From Bacillota bacterium (GTDB taxonomy: Bacteria > Bacillota > Clostridia > Oscillospirales > Ruminococcaceae), in contig JAEWAB010000006.1 in assembly GCA_023391875.1 (NCBI GenBank), positions 124,001 through 188,000 of the forward strand: a stretch of DNA of 64,000 bases, read 5' to 3'. The translations under genes and the position numbers were made by a program. Shown in pieces: positions 53,470 through 62,912 of the stretch. The first letter of the stretch is position 1. Every line of letters starts with the position of its first letter. The notes beneath the pieces are model-generated. The model was not told where the DNA came from, ran no database searches, and saw only the letters and a list, made by a program, of their open reading frames with translations.

Positions 53470-53610
53470 TTATTTCAAATAACTATCCAGTTAACTTAAG
53501 AGATTAAGCATAATTAAGGTTAAAGAATTAAAATTACGCCTGCGTATGTAAAATGGATGTCGGATACTGATACTGCAATCGGAAACACTACAATCGGAGG
53601 TGTTTCTACT

Positions 53611-54384
53611 ATGGTATCGCGTAAATCGGTTATAACGTTCGGCATGGTCGCGATCCCCATCGCGATGTACACAGCCACGCAGGATAACGACATCCATTTT
53701 AATCAGCTGCATAAGGAAGATAGCAGCCGCATCCGCTACAAGAAAACCTGCGCACACTGCGGTAAGGAGATTACAACGCAAGACATCGTCAAGGGCTTCG
53801 AGTATGACGAGGACAAATATGTCGTTGTCACAGACGACGAGATTGAAAAAATCAAAACGGAAAAGGAAAAATCCATTCAGATTTTGCACTTTGCCCAGCT
53901 CAACCAGATATCCCCCGTTTACTACGACAAGACCTATCAGGCCGCACCCGAGACGGGAGGCGAAAAGGCCTTCGAGCTGCTCCGCGCGGCGCTGATGGCC
54001 GAACAAAAGATAGCCATAGGCAAAGCCGTCGTGGGCACAAAGGATACATTGATGGCAATCATCCCGCGTGAGGAGGGTATCCTTATTTCCACGATGTTCT
54101 ATGCTGACGACATCAAGGAGCTGCCAAAGCAGTATACGAAGCCCGAGGTCTCCGAGGTGGAGCTGAATATGGCAAAAATGCTGATCAATTCGATGGATAC
54201 GCCGTTTGACCCCTCGCAATACAAAGACGAATATCAGGAAAAACTCCACGTGCTGATCGAAACCAAGATCTCCGGCAAGGATGTTGTCGCCGCGGAAGCC
54301 AAGGGCCCCGGAAAGGTTATCGATCTCATGGAGGCTCTCAAAGCCAGTGTTGAGAAGGCCAAACAAGAGAAGGGCCCGGCGTAA
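53611..54384 (+). CDS. ku: non-homologous end-joining protein Ku
   Basis: Bacterial Ku of 257 residues, a homodimeric ring that binds DNA ends and recruits LigD. It starts with the family-like SRKSVITFGMVAIPIAMYTAT; IRYKKTCAHCGKEI near residue 45 and DIVKGFEYDEDKYVVV follow. The C-terminus is short and alanine/lysine-rich. The start at 53611 follows GGAGGTG; the longer upstream frame is rejected. The ligase gene begins five bases after its stop, so the two are an end-joining operon. Confidence 0.95.
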   Translation: MVSRKSVITFGMVAIPIAMYTATQDNDIHFNQLHKEDSSRIRYKKTCAHCGKEITTQDIVKGFEYDEDKYVVVTDDEIEKIKTEKEKSIQILHFAQLNQISPVYYDKTYQAAPETGGEKAFELLRAALMAEQKIAIGKAVVGTKDTLMAIIPREEGILISTMFYADDIKELPKQYTKPEVSEVELNMAKMLINSMDTPFDPSQYKDEYQEKLHVLIETKISGKDVVAAEAKGPGKVIDLMEALKASVEKAKQEKGPA

Positions 54385-54389
54385 TTATT

Positions 54390-56831
54390 ATGTCTGCAAC
54401 ACTCAACGAATACAATCAAAAAAGAAATTTTGACAGAACCTTAGAACCCGAAGGTGAGGCGGCAGGGCCAGAAGGATATCTTCGGTTTGTCGTACAGCAC
54501 CATATGGCCCGCAGGGATCACTACGACTTTCGCCTGGAATGGGACGGAGCCCTATTAAGCTGGGCCGTGCCCAAGGGGCCGTCCTATGATACCCACGACA
54601 AGCGTCTTGCCGTACAAGTGGAGGACCACCCGCTGGAATACCGAAACTTCGAGGGGACGATCCCCAAGGGGGAATACGGCGGCGGAACGGTAATGCTGTG
54701 GGACGAGGGTAGTTGGGAGCCTTATGGGGATGTCGATAAAGGGCTTAAAGAGGGTTCGCTGAAGTTTGTTCTCAAAGGCAGAAGGCTCAAGGGTAAGTGG
54801 GCCTTGGTGCGGATGAAAGCAAAAGCGGACGAAACGCGGGATAACTGGCTTTTGCTCAAGGAAAAAGACGAGTATGTAAAAAACGGCGACGGCATTTCTG
54901 AATATACCACCAGCATCCGTACCGGACGCACCATGACAGAAATTGAAGCAGGACAAGACGAGAAGATCGTGAGAAATCCCTTCGACAGAACCGACGTACA
55001 GCTTGCCAAGCTTGTCAATACGGTTCCCGAGGGCGAGGACTGGCTCTACGAGCTGAAATACGACGGATACAGGATTATGGCATTCGTGGAGGGCAGCAGC
55101 GTCCGGCTTATAACCCGCAATAACAATGACTATACGAACCGGTTTGGAGATGTTGCCTCTTCCCTCCTCGATTGGGCTGCCGGAAGGGCGATGGTACTCG
55201 ACGGCGAAATGGTCGTTACAGATGAATCAGGCAAGACAGATTTTCAGGCGCTGCAGAATTATATGAAGAATCCCAAGGCCCAAAGCCTTACCTATATCGT
55301 CTTTGATCTTCTCGCGTTGGATGGCGCGGACCTCCGGGGTCAGCGCCTATCCCAAAGAAAAGAAACCCTCCAAACGCTGATGAAGGATGCACCCCCAAAC
55401 CTCCACTACAGCCAGCATGTCATAGGCAACGGAAAGGAAAGTTTCATAGTGGCTTGCGAGGCGGGTATGGAAGGAATCGTCGGTAAAAAAGCCGATTCTG
55501 TCTACAGCGGAACGAGAAACGGCGATTGGATCAAGATAAAATGCGATAAACGGCAGGAATTCGTCATCGGAGGGTATACGCTCTCCGATAAAAAAACGAG
55601 CGGGGTAAGTTCCCTTCTCCTCGGCGTTTATGACGGTAACGACTTCATCTATGCCGGGCGCGCGGGCACAGGCTTGAGCGAGGCCGACATGAAGGAGCTC
55701 GAGATAAGATTTACAGCCTTAAAGAAGACGGAGCCCCCTTTCAAACTTGCGCCAAAGCCCAGGTCAAATGAAAGAATTACATGGCTAGAACCAAAGCTGG
55801 TCGCGGAGATCAAATTTGCCGAATGGACCAAAGATAACCTCTTAAGGCAGGCGAGCTATAAGGGTCTGCGGACAGATAAGGACCCCGGCGATATCAAAAA
55901 GGAAAAGGCGGAGGACGAAGAGGAGATACAATTACCCGCCAAAGGATTGGAGAAACCGATGGAGGAAAACGGCAGTAGCATCCTCATTGAGGGAATAAAG
56001 ATTTCAAGCCCCGATAAGGTAATGTTTGACGACCCCGAAGTCACAAAAGCGGATGTGGCCCGCTATTACGAGCAGGTATCCAAGCGCATGCTGCCCTATG
56101 TAAGCCATCGGATTTTAAGCATCGTATGCTGCCCCAAGGGGGTATCTCAGTCCTGCTTTTTTAAGAAGCATCCCGCTTCAGACAACAAGGGGATTATCAC
56201 CATGCCTATCCGCACCGGCGACGGAGAAACGGAGGATTACTTCTATATCGAGAACACATCCGGACTTGTATCCCAAGTACAGATGGGTACGCTCGAATTT
56301 CATATCTGGGGAAGCCGTGTAGACGAACTTGAAAAGCCGAATATGATGGTATTTGATCTGGACCCGGACGAGGGAATGGATTTGGATACGGTACGCCGGG
56401 GCGTGCGGGATATCAAAGACATCCTCACCGAACTTTCGCTCAATTCGTATCTTAAAACCAGCGGCGGCAAAGGGTACCATGTGGTCGTACCGCTTAAACC
56501 CACCGTTTCGTGGGATACGTTTCACGATTTTGCAAGGCGCGTCGCCGAAGTGATGGAGCAGAAGTGGCCTGACCGTTATACAAGCAATGTCAGAAAGGCC
56601 AAGCGGGCAAACAAGATATTCATCGACTGGATTCGAAACGGCAGAGGCGCCACCAGTATTGCCCCCTATTCCATAAGGGCGAGAAAAGGGGCTAAAGTTT
56701 CCATGCCCATCGCATGGGATGAGCTGGATACGGTTGCTCCCGACGGCATCAGCATGGCGGATGCGCTCATGAGAATCGGCAAAGAGGACCCGTGGAAGGA
56801 TTATTTTCAGAATAATCAACAGCTGAAATGA
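54390..56831 (+). CDS. ligD: ATP-dependent DNA ligase D (phosphoesterase-ligase-polymerase)
   Basis: 813-residue LigD with three domains in the order phosphoesterase (residues ~20-160, HHMARRDHYDFRLEWDG), ATP-dependent ligase (~200-500, nucleophile K223 in ELKYDGYR) and primase-polymerase (~530-813, DLDPDEGMDLD and SGGKGYHVVVP). This order is seen in Bacteroidetes, Firmicutes and others but differs from mycobacterial LigD, where the polymerase comes first. It trims, fills and seals breaks held by Ku. Ribosome site weak, so coupling to ku is likely. Confidence 0.95.
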   Translation: MSATLNEYNQKRNFDRTLEPEGEAAGPEGYLRFVVQHHMARRDHYDFRLEWDGALLSWAVPKGPSYDTHDKRLAVQVEDHPLEYRNFEGTIPKGEYGGGTVMLWDEGSWEPYGDVDKGLKEGSLKFVLKGRRLKGKWALVRMKAKADETRDNWLLLKEKDEYVKNGDGISEYTTSIRTGRTMTEIEAGQDEKIVRNPFDRTDVQLAKLVNTVPEGEDWLYELKYDGYRIMAFVEGSSVRLITRNNNDYTNRFGDVASSLLDWAAGRAMVLDGEMVVTDESGKTDFQALQNYMKNPKAQSLTYIVFDLLALDGADLRGQRLSQRKETLQTLMKDAPPNLHYSQHVIGNGKESFIVACEAGMEGIVGKKADSVYSGTRNGDWIKIKCDKRQEFVIGGYTLSDKKTSGVSSLLLGVYDGNDFIYAGRAGTGLSEADMKELEIRFTALKKTEPPFKLAPKPRSNERITWLEPKLVAEIKFAEWTKDNLLRQASYKGLRTDKDPGDIKKEKAEDEEEIQLPAKGLEKPMEENGSSILIEGIKISSPDKVMFDDPEVTKADVARYYEQVSKRMLPYVSHRILSIVCCPKGVSQSCFFKKHPASDNKGIITMPIRTGDGETEDYFYIENTSGLVSQVQMGTLEFHIWGSRVDELEKPNMMVFDLDPDEGMDLDTVRRGVRDIKDILTELSLNSYLKTSGGKGYHVVVPLKPTVSWDTFHDFARRVAEVMEQKWPDRYTSNVRKAKRANKIFIDWIRNGRGATSIAPYSIRARKGAKVSMPIAWDELDTVAPDGISMADALMRIGKEDPWKDYFQNNQQLK

Positions 56832-56861
56832 ACAAGTTCAAATATGTTTCCCCCTTTCCTC

Positions 56862-56894
56862 AAAGCCGCTTAACTACAATAGTTAAGCGGCTTT
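56862..56894 (+). terminator. terminator after ligD
   Basis: Perfect 14-bp stem (56862-56875 with 56881-56894) followed by TTTTT. Confidence 0.9.
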
Positions 56895-56919
56895 TTAACC
56901 AACATTCCCTGATTTAGTA

Positions 56920-56969
56920 TTGACAGATGACCAAAAATGAGCTATTCTATATATAACGTTTGTTATATA
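56920..56969 (+). promoter_or_regulatory. tetR promoter and palindromic operator
   Basis: TTGACA (56920-56925), 17-base spacer, TATTCT (56943-56948). Directly after the -10 box is a 20-bp palindrome, TATATAAC-GTTT-GTTATATA (56950-56969), well placed to block transcription; a typical autoregulatory site for a TetR repressor. Confidence 0.7.
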
Positions 56970-56983
56970 AATTGGGTGAGAGT

Positions 56984-57532
56984 ATGAAAGAAAGAATTGC
57001 ATATCACGCTATGCGCCTCTTTGATAAAAACGGGTTTCACGGTACCTCAATGAGAGATATCGGAGACGCGGCCGAGTGTAAAATGCCCACGGTTTATTAT
57101 CACTTTAAAAACAAAGAAGAGCTTTTTGACCAAGTGGTGCGGGTAGCGTTTGAAGAAATGATTGTCCGGTTAGAGGGTGAAATACCAAAAGGCTTGCCCC
57201 CGCAGCAGGCGTGTATCAGCCAAGTAATCCAAAAGAAAAATCTATCTGAAGACGACCGGATTACCTACCGGTTGGCGATAAAAACTTGGCTGGGGTTTGA
57301 AGGTTGTGACGCGACACACCAAAAGCTCCTGCAATGGGAACTGACGCGCTATAAGCAAAACGAGGCAAAATATGCTGAGTTCATCTCTTCCCCATTATGG
57401 GTAAAGTTCATGACCCGTTCGGTGACAAGTATGATTGAACGGATTGTACTTTTTGAAGAAGCCCCTTCGGATGCTGAAATCGAAGAAGAGATTTCAGCCA
57501 TTTTTGAAGTAGCGATGCATCATAACAAATAA
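56984..57532 (+). CDS. TetR family transcriptional regulator
   Basis: 182-residue TetR repressor. The helix-turn-helix spans residues ~5-50 with FHGTSMRDIGDAAECKMPTVYYHF-type consensus (GTSMRDIGDAAECKMPTVYY), and the remaining helices form the ligand domain. The ATG at 56984 follows GGGTGAG; a TTG upstream lies inside the operator. It probably represses itself and the OsmC gene 29 bases downstream. Inducer unknown. Confidence 0.88.
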   Translation: MKERIAYHAMRLFDKNGFHGTSMRDIGDAAECKMPTVYYHFKNKEELFDQVVRVAFEEMIVRLEGEIPKGLPPQQACISQVIQKKNLSEDDRITYRLAIKTWLGFEGCDATHQKLLQWELTRYKQNEAKYAEFISSPLWVKFMTRSVTSMIERIVLFEEAPSDAEIEEEISAIFEVAMHHNK

Positions 57533-57561
57533 ACAACCATATAACAGAAAGGATGTTATGT

Positions 57562-57993
57562 ATGGGTAAAGACTATCTTGAAATTCATTTACATACCGTA
57601 AATGATAAGGTGAAGTTCGTATCCGGCTCCAGAGACAACCCTGAAATCACTGTTGACTATTTTCCCCCTATTGGCGGCGGAGAGGGCTACACCTCCCTCG
57701 AACTGCTGTTAATCAGCTTTTCGTCCTGCATTAGTTCAACATTGCTGACCATCTTAAGGGCGATACTGCATAAAAAAGTAGATTCTCTAAAGGCGAAAGC
57801 CAAGGGTATTGTGCGGGAGGAGCACCCCAGAGCATTCTCCAACATTGAGCTTGAACTGAGTTTCAAGTCACAGGATGCCGACGAAGACGATGTGAAAAAG
57901 GCCGTTGCCATGGCCGAAGAAAGACTGTGCCCGGTTTGGGCGATGCTAAAAGGGAATGTTGAAATCAATGTTTCTTATACCATCAATAAGTAA
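57562..57993 (+). CDS. OsmC family peroxiredoxin-like protein
   Basis: 143-residue OsmC/Ohr family protein. The first catalytic cysteine is in ISFSSCISSTLL near residue 57 and the second in EERLCPVWAML near residue 124, as in the organic hydroperoxide reductases of the family. It would detoxify organic or lipid peroxides in the cytoplasm. Start 57562 is nine bases after AAAGG. Its position after tetR suggests peroxide- or xenobiotic-responsive control. Confidence 0.87.
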   Translation: MGKDYLEIHLHTVNDKVKFVSGSRDNPEITVDYFPPIGGGEGYTSLELLLISFSSCISSTLLTILRAILHKKVDSLKAKAKGIVREEHPRAFSNIELELSFKSQDADEDDVKKAVAMAEERLCPVWAMLKGNVEINVSYTINK

Positions 57994-58023
57994 AGATTAT
58001 AATAACAAAAGCAGATTTGCCAA

Positions 58024-58050
58024 AACCGCTAACCATATGGTTAAGCGGTT
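58024..58050 (+). terminator. terminator after the OsmC gene
   Basis: 7-bp plus 4-bp stem with one bulged base (58024-58034 with 58039-58050), then CTCTTTT. Confidence 0.7.
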
Positions 58051-58070
58051 CTCTTTTATTAGCGAAAGAA

Positions 58071-58099
58071 ACAGGCCGATGATAAACTCATCGGCCTGT
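58071..58099 (-). terminator. terminator of the che operon
   Basis: Perfect 12-bp stem (58071-58082 with 58088-58099) about 20 bases after the cheB stop; the minus strand continues TTCTTTC. Confidence 0.75.
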
Positions 58100-58119
58100 A
58101 ATGGTCTTGTTTTATATGG

Positions 58120-59145
58120 TTACAGCTTTTGTACGTAGTTATAGATAATCGACGTCATCTCGCCGATGGGCGCCTGCTTCATCACCGCGCCGATATTGTA
58201 TGCCACCATCGGCATGCCGTACACCACGCAGGTTTCCTTGTTCTGGCCTATGGTGTAGGCACCCGCATTACGCATGGACAAAAGCCCCTTGGCGCCGTCC
58301 GCGCCCATGCCGGTTAAGATAACGCCGATCGCGTTCTTCCCCGCTGTTGCCGCCACCGATTCAAAAAGTACGTCCACCGACGGGCAGTGACCGCTTACCT
58401 TCTCCTCTTTGGTGCATTTAACCGCATACCCTGCAGCATCCTTTACGAGCCGCATCTGGTAATCGCCCGGGGCTACCAATATTCTGCCTGTCTGCACCCT
58501 GTCGCCGTTTTCGGCTTCCTTTACCTCCATCTTGCAAATGCGGTTAAGCCTTTCGGCGTACATGCGGGTAAACATCTCGGGCATATGCTGGACGATGACA
58601 ATCCCCGGGGTGGTCGCCGGCAGGTCTTCAACGACGGCCACGGTCGCGTCCGTACCGCCCGTCGACGCGCCGATGGCGATAACGAAGTTATCCACCGCCT
58701 TTATCTTGGTATAGCTTACGCGCTCAATGACATTCGTTTTTTTGAGCTTCGCCATAGAGGCAATCTTTACCTTAATAATTAGCTCATGTGTAAAGTTAAA
58801 GAGGTCGGAGGAGGACTTTATAGCCGGTTTTTTTACAAAATCAACGGCACCGGCGTCCAGCGCATCTAACGCGTTAATGGGCAAGGAACTAACCACCACA
58901 ACCGGCAGCGGGTTTTTGGGCATCAGCTTTTTAAGAAACTCTATACCGTTCATCTTCGGCATCTCAACATCCAGCGTTATCACGTCCGGCTTAAGCTGCT
59001 CAATGAGTTTAAGCGCCTCGACGGGGTCGGCTGCCGTACCAATGATCTCTATCGCATTATCGGAGCTCATGCTTTTAACTAAGAACTCCCTAAAAAGTAT
59101 CGAATCATCTACCACAAGCGTTCTAATCTTACGCAGGTTCGCCAT
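58120..59145 (-). CDS. cheB: chemotaxis protein-glutamate methylesterase CheB
   Basis: 341-residue CheB. The N-terminal receiver has D13/D14 and the phospho-acceptor D59 in TLDVEMP; the C-terminal esterase has GASTGGT (serine), QHMPEMFT (histidine) and GMGADGAKG (aspartate). It removes methyl groups from, and deamidates, chemoreceptors in response to CheA phosphorylation. Last gene of the che group on this strand, followed by a terminator. No cheY, cheC or cheD is seen in the window. Confidence 0.95.
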   Translation of the reverse strand: MANLRKIRTLVVDDSILFREFLVKSMSSDNAIEIIGTAADPVEALKLIEQLKPDVITLDVEMPKMNGIEFLKKLMPKNPLPVVVVSSLPINALDALDAGAVDFVKKPAIKSSSDLFNFTHELIIKVKIASMAKLKKTNVIERVSYTKIKAVDNFVIAIGASTGGTDATVAVVEDLPATTPGIVIVQHMPEMFTRMYAERLNRICKMEVKEAENGDRVQTGRILVAPGDYQMRLVKDAAGYAVKCTKEEKVSGHCPSVDVLFESVAATAGKNAIGVILTGMGADGAKGLLSMRNAGAYTIGQNKETCVVYGMPMVAYNIGAVMKQAPIGEMTSIIYNYVQKL

Positions 59146-59212
59146 AATCAGTACCTTGCCTTTCCGGCTTTATGAGCATTACCCTAAAGCCTATTTTAAT
59201 TACTTGCAACAA

Positions 59213-60025
59213 TCACGCTTTTTTCTGATAAACCGCCGGCATGATGTACTTGTACTGAGAGGTCTCGCGGTTAATGGTTTCTGCGTGCCCGATGAGCAGG
59301 TAGCCGCCCTGCTTGGTATTATTGTAAAACTTACTGATGAGCTGCTGCTTGGTGGGAGTATCAAAGTAAATCATAACATTCCTGCATAAAATGATGTCGA
59401 AATTACCCTTGAACGCAAAGTTATCCATCAGGTTTATCTGCCGAAATACAACCTCATCCTTAATAAACGGCTTCACCTCTACCGTCGTCGCGTCTACAGT
59501 ACTGAAATATTTTGTTTTCCACTTCTCAGGCACACTCTGAATGGCCTCGGCGGCATAGATGCCGTTTTTCGCCTTCTCAAGCACCTTCACAGAGATATCG
59601 GAAGCCAGTATCTTGGTATTCCACTGCTGCTTTTTCATCCCGAAATAGTCCTGAATCACCATTGCAAGGGTGTAGGGTTCTTCGCCGGAGGAGCAGCCCG
59701 CACTCCAAATTCTGATCTCATGGTTATGATTGTTGCGTTCAAGCTCCGGCAGTACCGTGGAGGCTAAAAAATTAAAATGCTCGGCTTCCCGCAAAAAATA
59801 GGTGTGATTGGTGGTCAGCTTGCTGATGAGCAGCGACATCTCTTTCTTAGTGGGGTCTTGCAGTACCGCGCTGAAATAATCAGTATAGTTGTTAAAGCCT
59901 TTTTCAGCAAGCGTAGAGGCCATCCGGCTTTCAATGAGTGTTCGTTTTTTCGTAAGGTTAATGCCATAATTGGTCTTTAAATAGCCTGTTATGCGCTCAA
60001 ATTCACTATCTGTTAATGAAATCAT
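59213..60025 (-). CDS. cheR: chemotaxis protein methyltransferase CheR
   Basis: 270-residue SAM-dependent methyltransferase that methylates receptor glutamates. The N-terminal helical domain is followed by the SAM fold: IRIWSAGCSSGEEPYTLAM near residue 107 is the family hallmark and FDIILCRNVMIYF follows. Standard length, AGGAG ribosome site. It lies between cheW and cheB. Confidence 0.95.
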   Translation of the reverse strand: MISLTDSEFERITGYLKTNYGINLTKKRTLIESRMASTLAEKGFNNYTDYFSAVLQDPTKKEMSLLISKLTTNHTYFLREAEHFNFLASTVLPELERNNHNHEIRIWSAGCSSGEEPYTLAMVIQDYFGMKKQQWNTKILASDISVKVLEKAKNGIYAAEAIQSVPEKWKTKYFSTVDATTVEVKPFIKDEVVFRQINLMDNFAFKGNFDIILCRNVMIYFDTPTKQQLISKFYNNTKQGGYLLIGHAETINRETSQYKYIMPAVYQKKA

Positions 60026-60103
60026 AGCTACTCCTATTGATAAATGACCTAAGTACGTTTTTAATCATAATCAACATTACAAATAATAAAGCCGCTATAG
60101 AAA

Positions 60104-60138
60104 GCAATAGCGACAAGCACACAGCCTGTCGCTATTGC
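60104..60138 (-). other. hairpin between cheW and cheR
   Basis: Perfect 12-bp inverted repeat (60104-60115 with 60127-60138) in the 127-base gap. The T run after it is weak, so it may be a partial terminator or processing site that lowers cheR-cheB expression relative to cheA-cheW. Confidence 0.5.
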
Positions 60139-60152
60139 GAAAGGAACAATTA

Positions 60153-60659
60153 CTACTTATCAAGATTGTCGGCGATGGCTGAAAGCTCGTTCATCTCATC
60201 ATCGCTTAAAAGCTTTTGACAGTCAAGCACCAGCTTTACCTCTTCACCAATCTTGCCGATGCCTTTTACATAGCGGCTGGAGCCATTCTTGCTAAAGCTC
60301 GGCGGTGCTGCGATGTCCGCATCCGGAATGCGCATAACCTCTTCCACCTGATCGACAATAATGCCCACCGAATTGCCGTTTACATCGACAACCACAAAGC
60401 AGGTTTTATCATCGTAGGGGCGCTCCTCCTTGCCGAACCGAAGGCGTACATCGAGCACCGGAATCACCTTGCCTCTGAGGTTGATAATGCCCTTGATGTA
60501 GTCCGGCAGCTCGGGCACCTGCGTAATCGGCTGAACCACAATAATCTCAATGACATACCGAATGTCTATGCAGTAAGACTGTTCATCAATGATGAAGGTA
60601 AGAAATTTCTCTTTCAGCGAATCCTCTACATCGTTTAAGTTGTCTAACAATTGTGCCAT
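60153..60659 (-). CDS. cheW: chemotaxis coupling protein CheW
   Basis: 168-residue CheW-domain protein that links receptors to CheA. The double beta-barrel fold is recognisable in KFLTFIIDEQSYCIDIRYVIEI and in GIINLRGKVIPVLDVRLRFG. It follows cheA by 43 bases with a GAAAGGG site. Slightly longer than the minimal CheW, with a helical tail after VLDCQKLL. Confidence 0.94.
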   Translation of the reverse strand: MAQLLDNLNDVEDSLKEKFLTFIIDEQSYCIDIRYVIEIIVVQPITQVPELPDYIKGIINLRGKVIPVLDVRLRFGKEERPYDDKTCFVVVDVNGNSVGIIVDQVEEVMRIPDADIAAPPSFSKNGSSRYVKGIGKIGEEVKLVLDCQKLLSDDEMNELSAIADNLDK

Positions 60660-60702
60660 AGTAACCTACACCCTTTCAGATAATACATTGTAACGGACTT
60701 TA

Positions 60703-62835
60703 TTAGTTGTTTGCAATCAGGTTCTTGATGTCTAAGATGAGGCTGATGCTGCCGTCGCCCAAGATGGTGCAGCCCGCAACGCCGCGCTCCTTAACATTAA
60801 ACCGGTTGAGATAGGTCGGCAACGGTTTTACAACCACCTGCTGCTCGCCGATAAGCTGGTCGGCAAGCAGGCAAACCGCCTTGTCCTCTGTTTCAACAAG
60901 TATGATAATACCCTCGAGAATGTTCTGTATCTTTGTTTCGATGCCAAAGGCCTGGAAGATACGTATTACGGGGTAGCATTCACCGCGTATCATAATCATC
61001 TCGTTGCCGTTTACATCCTTTACAATCTGCTTGGGCTGAATCTTAAACGACTCCCGGATGGATGTAATGGGGATGGTGAGGATAGAGCCGCCTACCGAGA
61101 TCTCCATGCCGTCGACAATGGCAAGGGTAAGCGGTATCTTTATAATAAAGGTCGTGCCCTTATCGAGCTTACTCTCGATGCTGATGGAGCCGCCAACCTT
61201 CTCGATGTTCTTTTTGGCAACGTCCATCCCAACCCCGCGGCCGGAAAACTCGGTAACCTCGGTATTGGTAGAGAAGCCAGGCAGCATAATCAGATTATAA
61301 ATCTCTTTTTCGGTGTAATCGGCCTCGTTTTTGGTAAGTAGGCCGTTGGCACGCGCCTTTTTAAGAATCTTGCTGGGGTTAATGCCCGCGCCATCATCCG
61401 AAACACGGATAACCACCTCGCCGGCAGTATTCTCTGCGGAGAGCACTACCCTGCCCACAGGCGGCTTGCCCTTCTTCACGCGCTCTTCGGTGGTTTCCAG
61501 ACCATGGTCCATCGCGTTGCGTATCAGGTGCATCAGCGGGTCGCCCAGGCTGTCAATGATGGTCTTATCCACCTCGGTGTCCTCACCCACCAGCTCAAGC
61601 TCAACTTCTTTGCCAAGCTTTTTACTCATATCGCGCACGATACGGTTCATCTTGTTAAACACGCCTGAAACCGGCACCATGCGTATGGACATTACAATAT
61701 CCTGCAGCTCGTCGGTCAGCTTGCGCAGCTGACGGGAGGCCTTGGTAAAGTTTTCAAGCTGCATTCCCTTCAAATCTGGGTTGGCGATAACCATCGACTC
61801 GGTGATAACCAGCTCGCCTACCAAATCCATCAGCTCATCGAGCTTATTTAAGTTAACGCTGATAAGGTTCTGCTTGACGGACTTGCTCTGCTGCACCGCG
61901 GTATTGACATTCTCAAGCGCCGCAGCCTGCTTTGCCACCGTTTCCTTTTCTACCTCGGCAGCCGCCTTCGTCTCTTCAACCACCGATTGATCGTTGCCAA
62001 GGGCTTCGTAAGACTTTATGTAGAGCGAATTCTCGATGATCTTATAGATCTCATCGTTGGTATTGTAGGGGATAAACGAGATGATAAAGCCGTTATCAAC
62101 AATCTGCTTGGCAGTTGCCTGATTGGTTTCAATATCCTGCGGCTCGTAGGAGAGCTTTTCGCAGTAATCCTTCATGTTGTTGATGAGCATGAAGGCACGG
62201 ATATTCTCCATCTTGCAGCCGTCCTCAAAGTAAACGCGAACAACCGTTTCGGGCTTATCGCTTTTTACCTCCTGCTGCGGCTGCTCCTGTGCCACTGCCT
62301 CCGGCTCGGTCTGCGGCTCTTCCACCGCTACAGCGGGGGCTTCGGTAGCAACCGTGGGAGCTTCTTCTGCTTCGACCTTTTTTACCTTGGCCTTTGGCTT
62401 CGGCTTGCCCTTTTGTGCGGCACCACTTTTAATAAAGTCGAGTTCCTCCTGAATCAGGGCAATGAGCTCGTCCGGGTTCGCGGCCTTGGTGGTTTCATCC
62501 TGAATACTGTCTATCTCACTCTTGATAAAATCGGAGCCTTGAAAAACAATGTCATAGATGGAACTGTAGTCGGCTGTGGCAGACTTGTTCTCACGTATAA
62601 TGAAGAACAAATCCTCGATTCTGTGCGCAACGGTAGACACATTCTCTATGCCCATCATGGCCGCAGAGCCCTTGATGGTGTGCATAATACGGAAGATTTC
62701 GTTAATATCCTCCTGCGCCATGTCGTTGCTTTTTTCGGATTTCAGCAGGATGGCATCCAATTGTTCCAGCAACGTATTGCTTTCAAAAATGAATGTCTCC
62801 AGCATCGATTCCAAACTCATGTCAAACTTATCCAT
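60703..62835 (-). CDS. cheA: chemotaxis histidine kinase CheA
   Basis: 710-residue CheA. The HPt domain has H52 in FRIMHTIKGSAAMMG, then a Glu/Pro/Ala-rich linker and a P2 domain for CheY/CheB docking, the P3 dimerisation helices around NLNKLDELMDLVGELV, the P4 kinase (RNAMDHGLE, SDDGAGI, GRGVGMDVAKK) and the C-terminal P5 CheW-like domain. It phosphorylates CheY and CheB in response to receptors. First gene of the che operon and divergent from an unknown gene. The start follows GGTGAGATA. Confidence 0.96.
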   Translation of the reverse strand: MDKFDMSLESMLETFIFESNTLLEQLDAILLKSEKSNDMAQEDINEIFRIMHTIKGSAAMMGIENVSTVAHRIEDLFFIIRENKSATADYSSIYDIVFQGSDFIKSEIDSIQDETTKAANPDELIALIQEELDFIKSGAAQKGKPKPKAKVKKVEAEEAPTVATEAPAVAVEEPQTEPEAVAQEQPQQEVKSDKPETVVRVYFEDGCKMENIRAFMLINNMKDYCEKLSYEPQDIETNQATAKQIVDNGFIISFIPYNTNDEIYKIIENSLYIKSYEALGNDQSVVEETKAAAEVEKETVAKQAAALENVNTAVQQSKSVKQNLISVNLNKLDELMDLVGELVITESMVIANPDLKGMQLENFTKASRQLRKLTDELQDIVMSIRMVPVSGVFNKMNRIVRDMSKKLGKEVELELVGEDTEVDKTIIDSLGDPLMHLIRNAMDHGLETTEERVKKGKPPVGRVVLSAENTAGEVVIRVSDDGAGINPSKILKKARANGLLTKNEADYTEKEIYNLIMLPGFSTNTEVTEFSGRGVGMDVAKKNIEKVGGSISIESKLDKGTTFIIKIPLTLAIVDGMEISVGGSILTIPITSIRESFKIQPKQIVKDVNGNEMIMIRGECYPVIRIFQAFGIETKIQNILEGIIILVETEDKAVCLLADQLIGEQQVVVKPLPTYLNRFNVKERGVAGCTILGDGSISLILDIKNLIANN

Positions 62836-62890
62836 TATCTCACCTGCATATCTTAAATTTACTGAATACTCCGACTGTTTTTATGATGAT

Positions 62891-62912
62891 ACTGTAGTAC
62901 AGTGTGAACACT
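62891..62912. promoter_or_regulatory. overlapping palindromes between cheA and the divergent gene
   Basis: ACTGTA-G-TACAGT (62891-62903) is a perfect palindrome and AGTGT-GA-ACACT (62901-62912) overlaps it. They lie in the 167-base divergent region and may be a shared operator. No sigma-28-type promoter was recognised. Confidence 0.35.
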
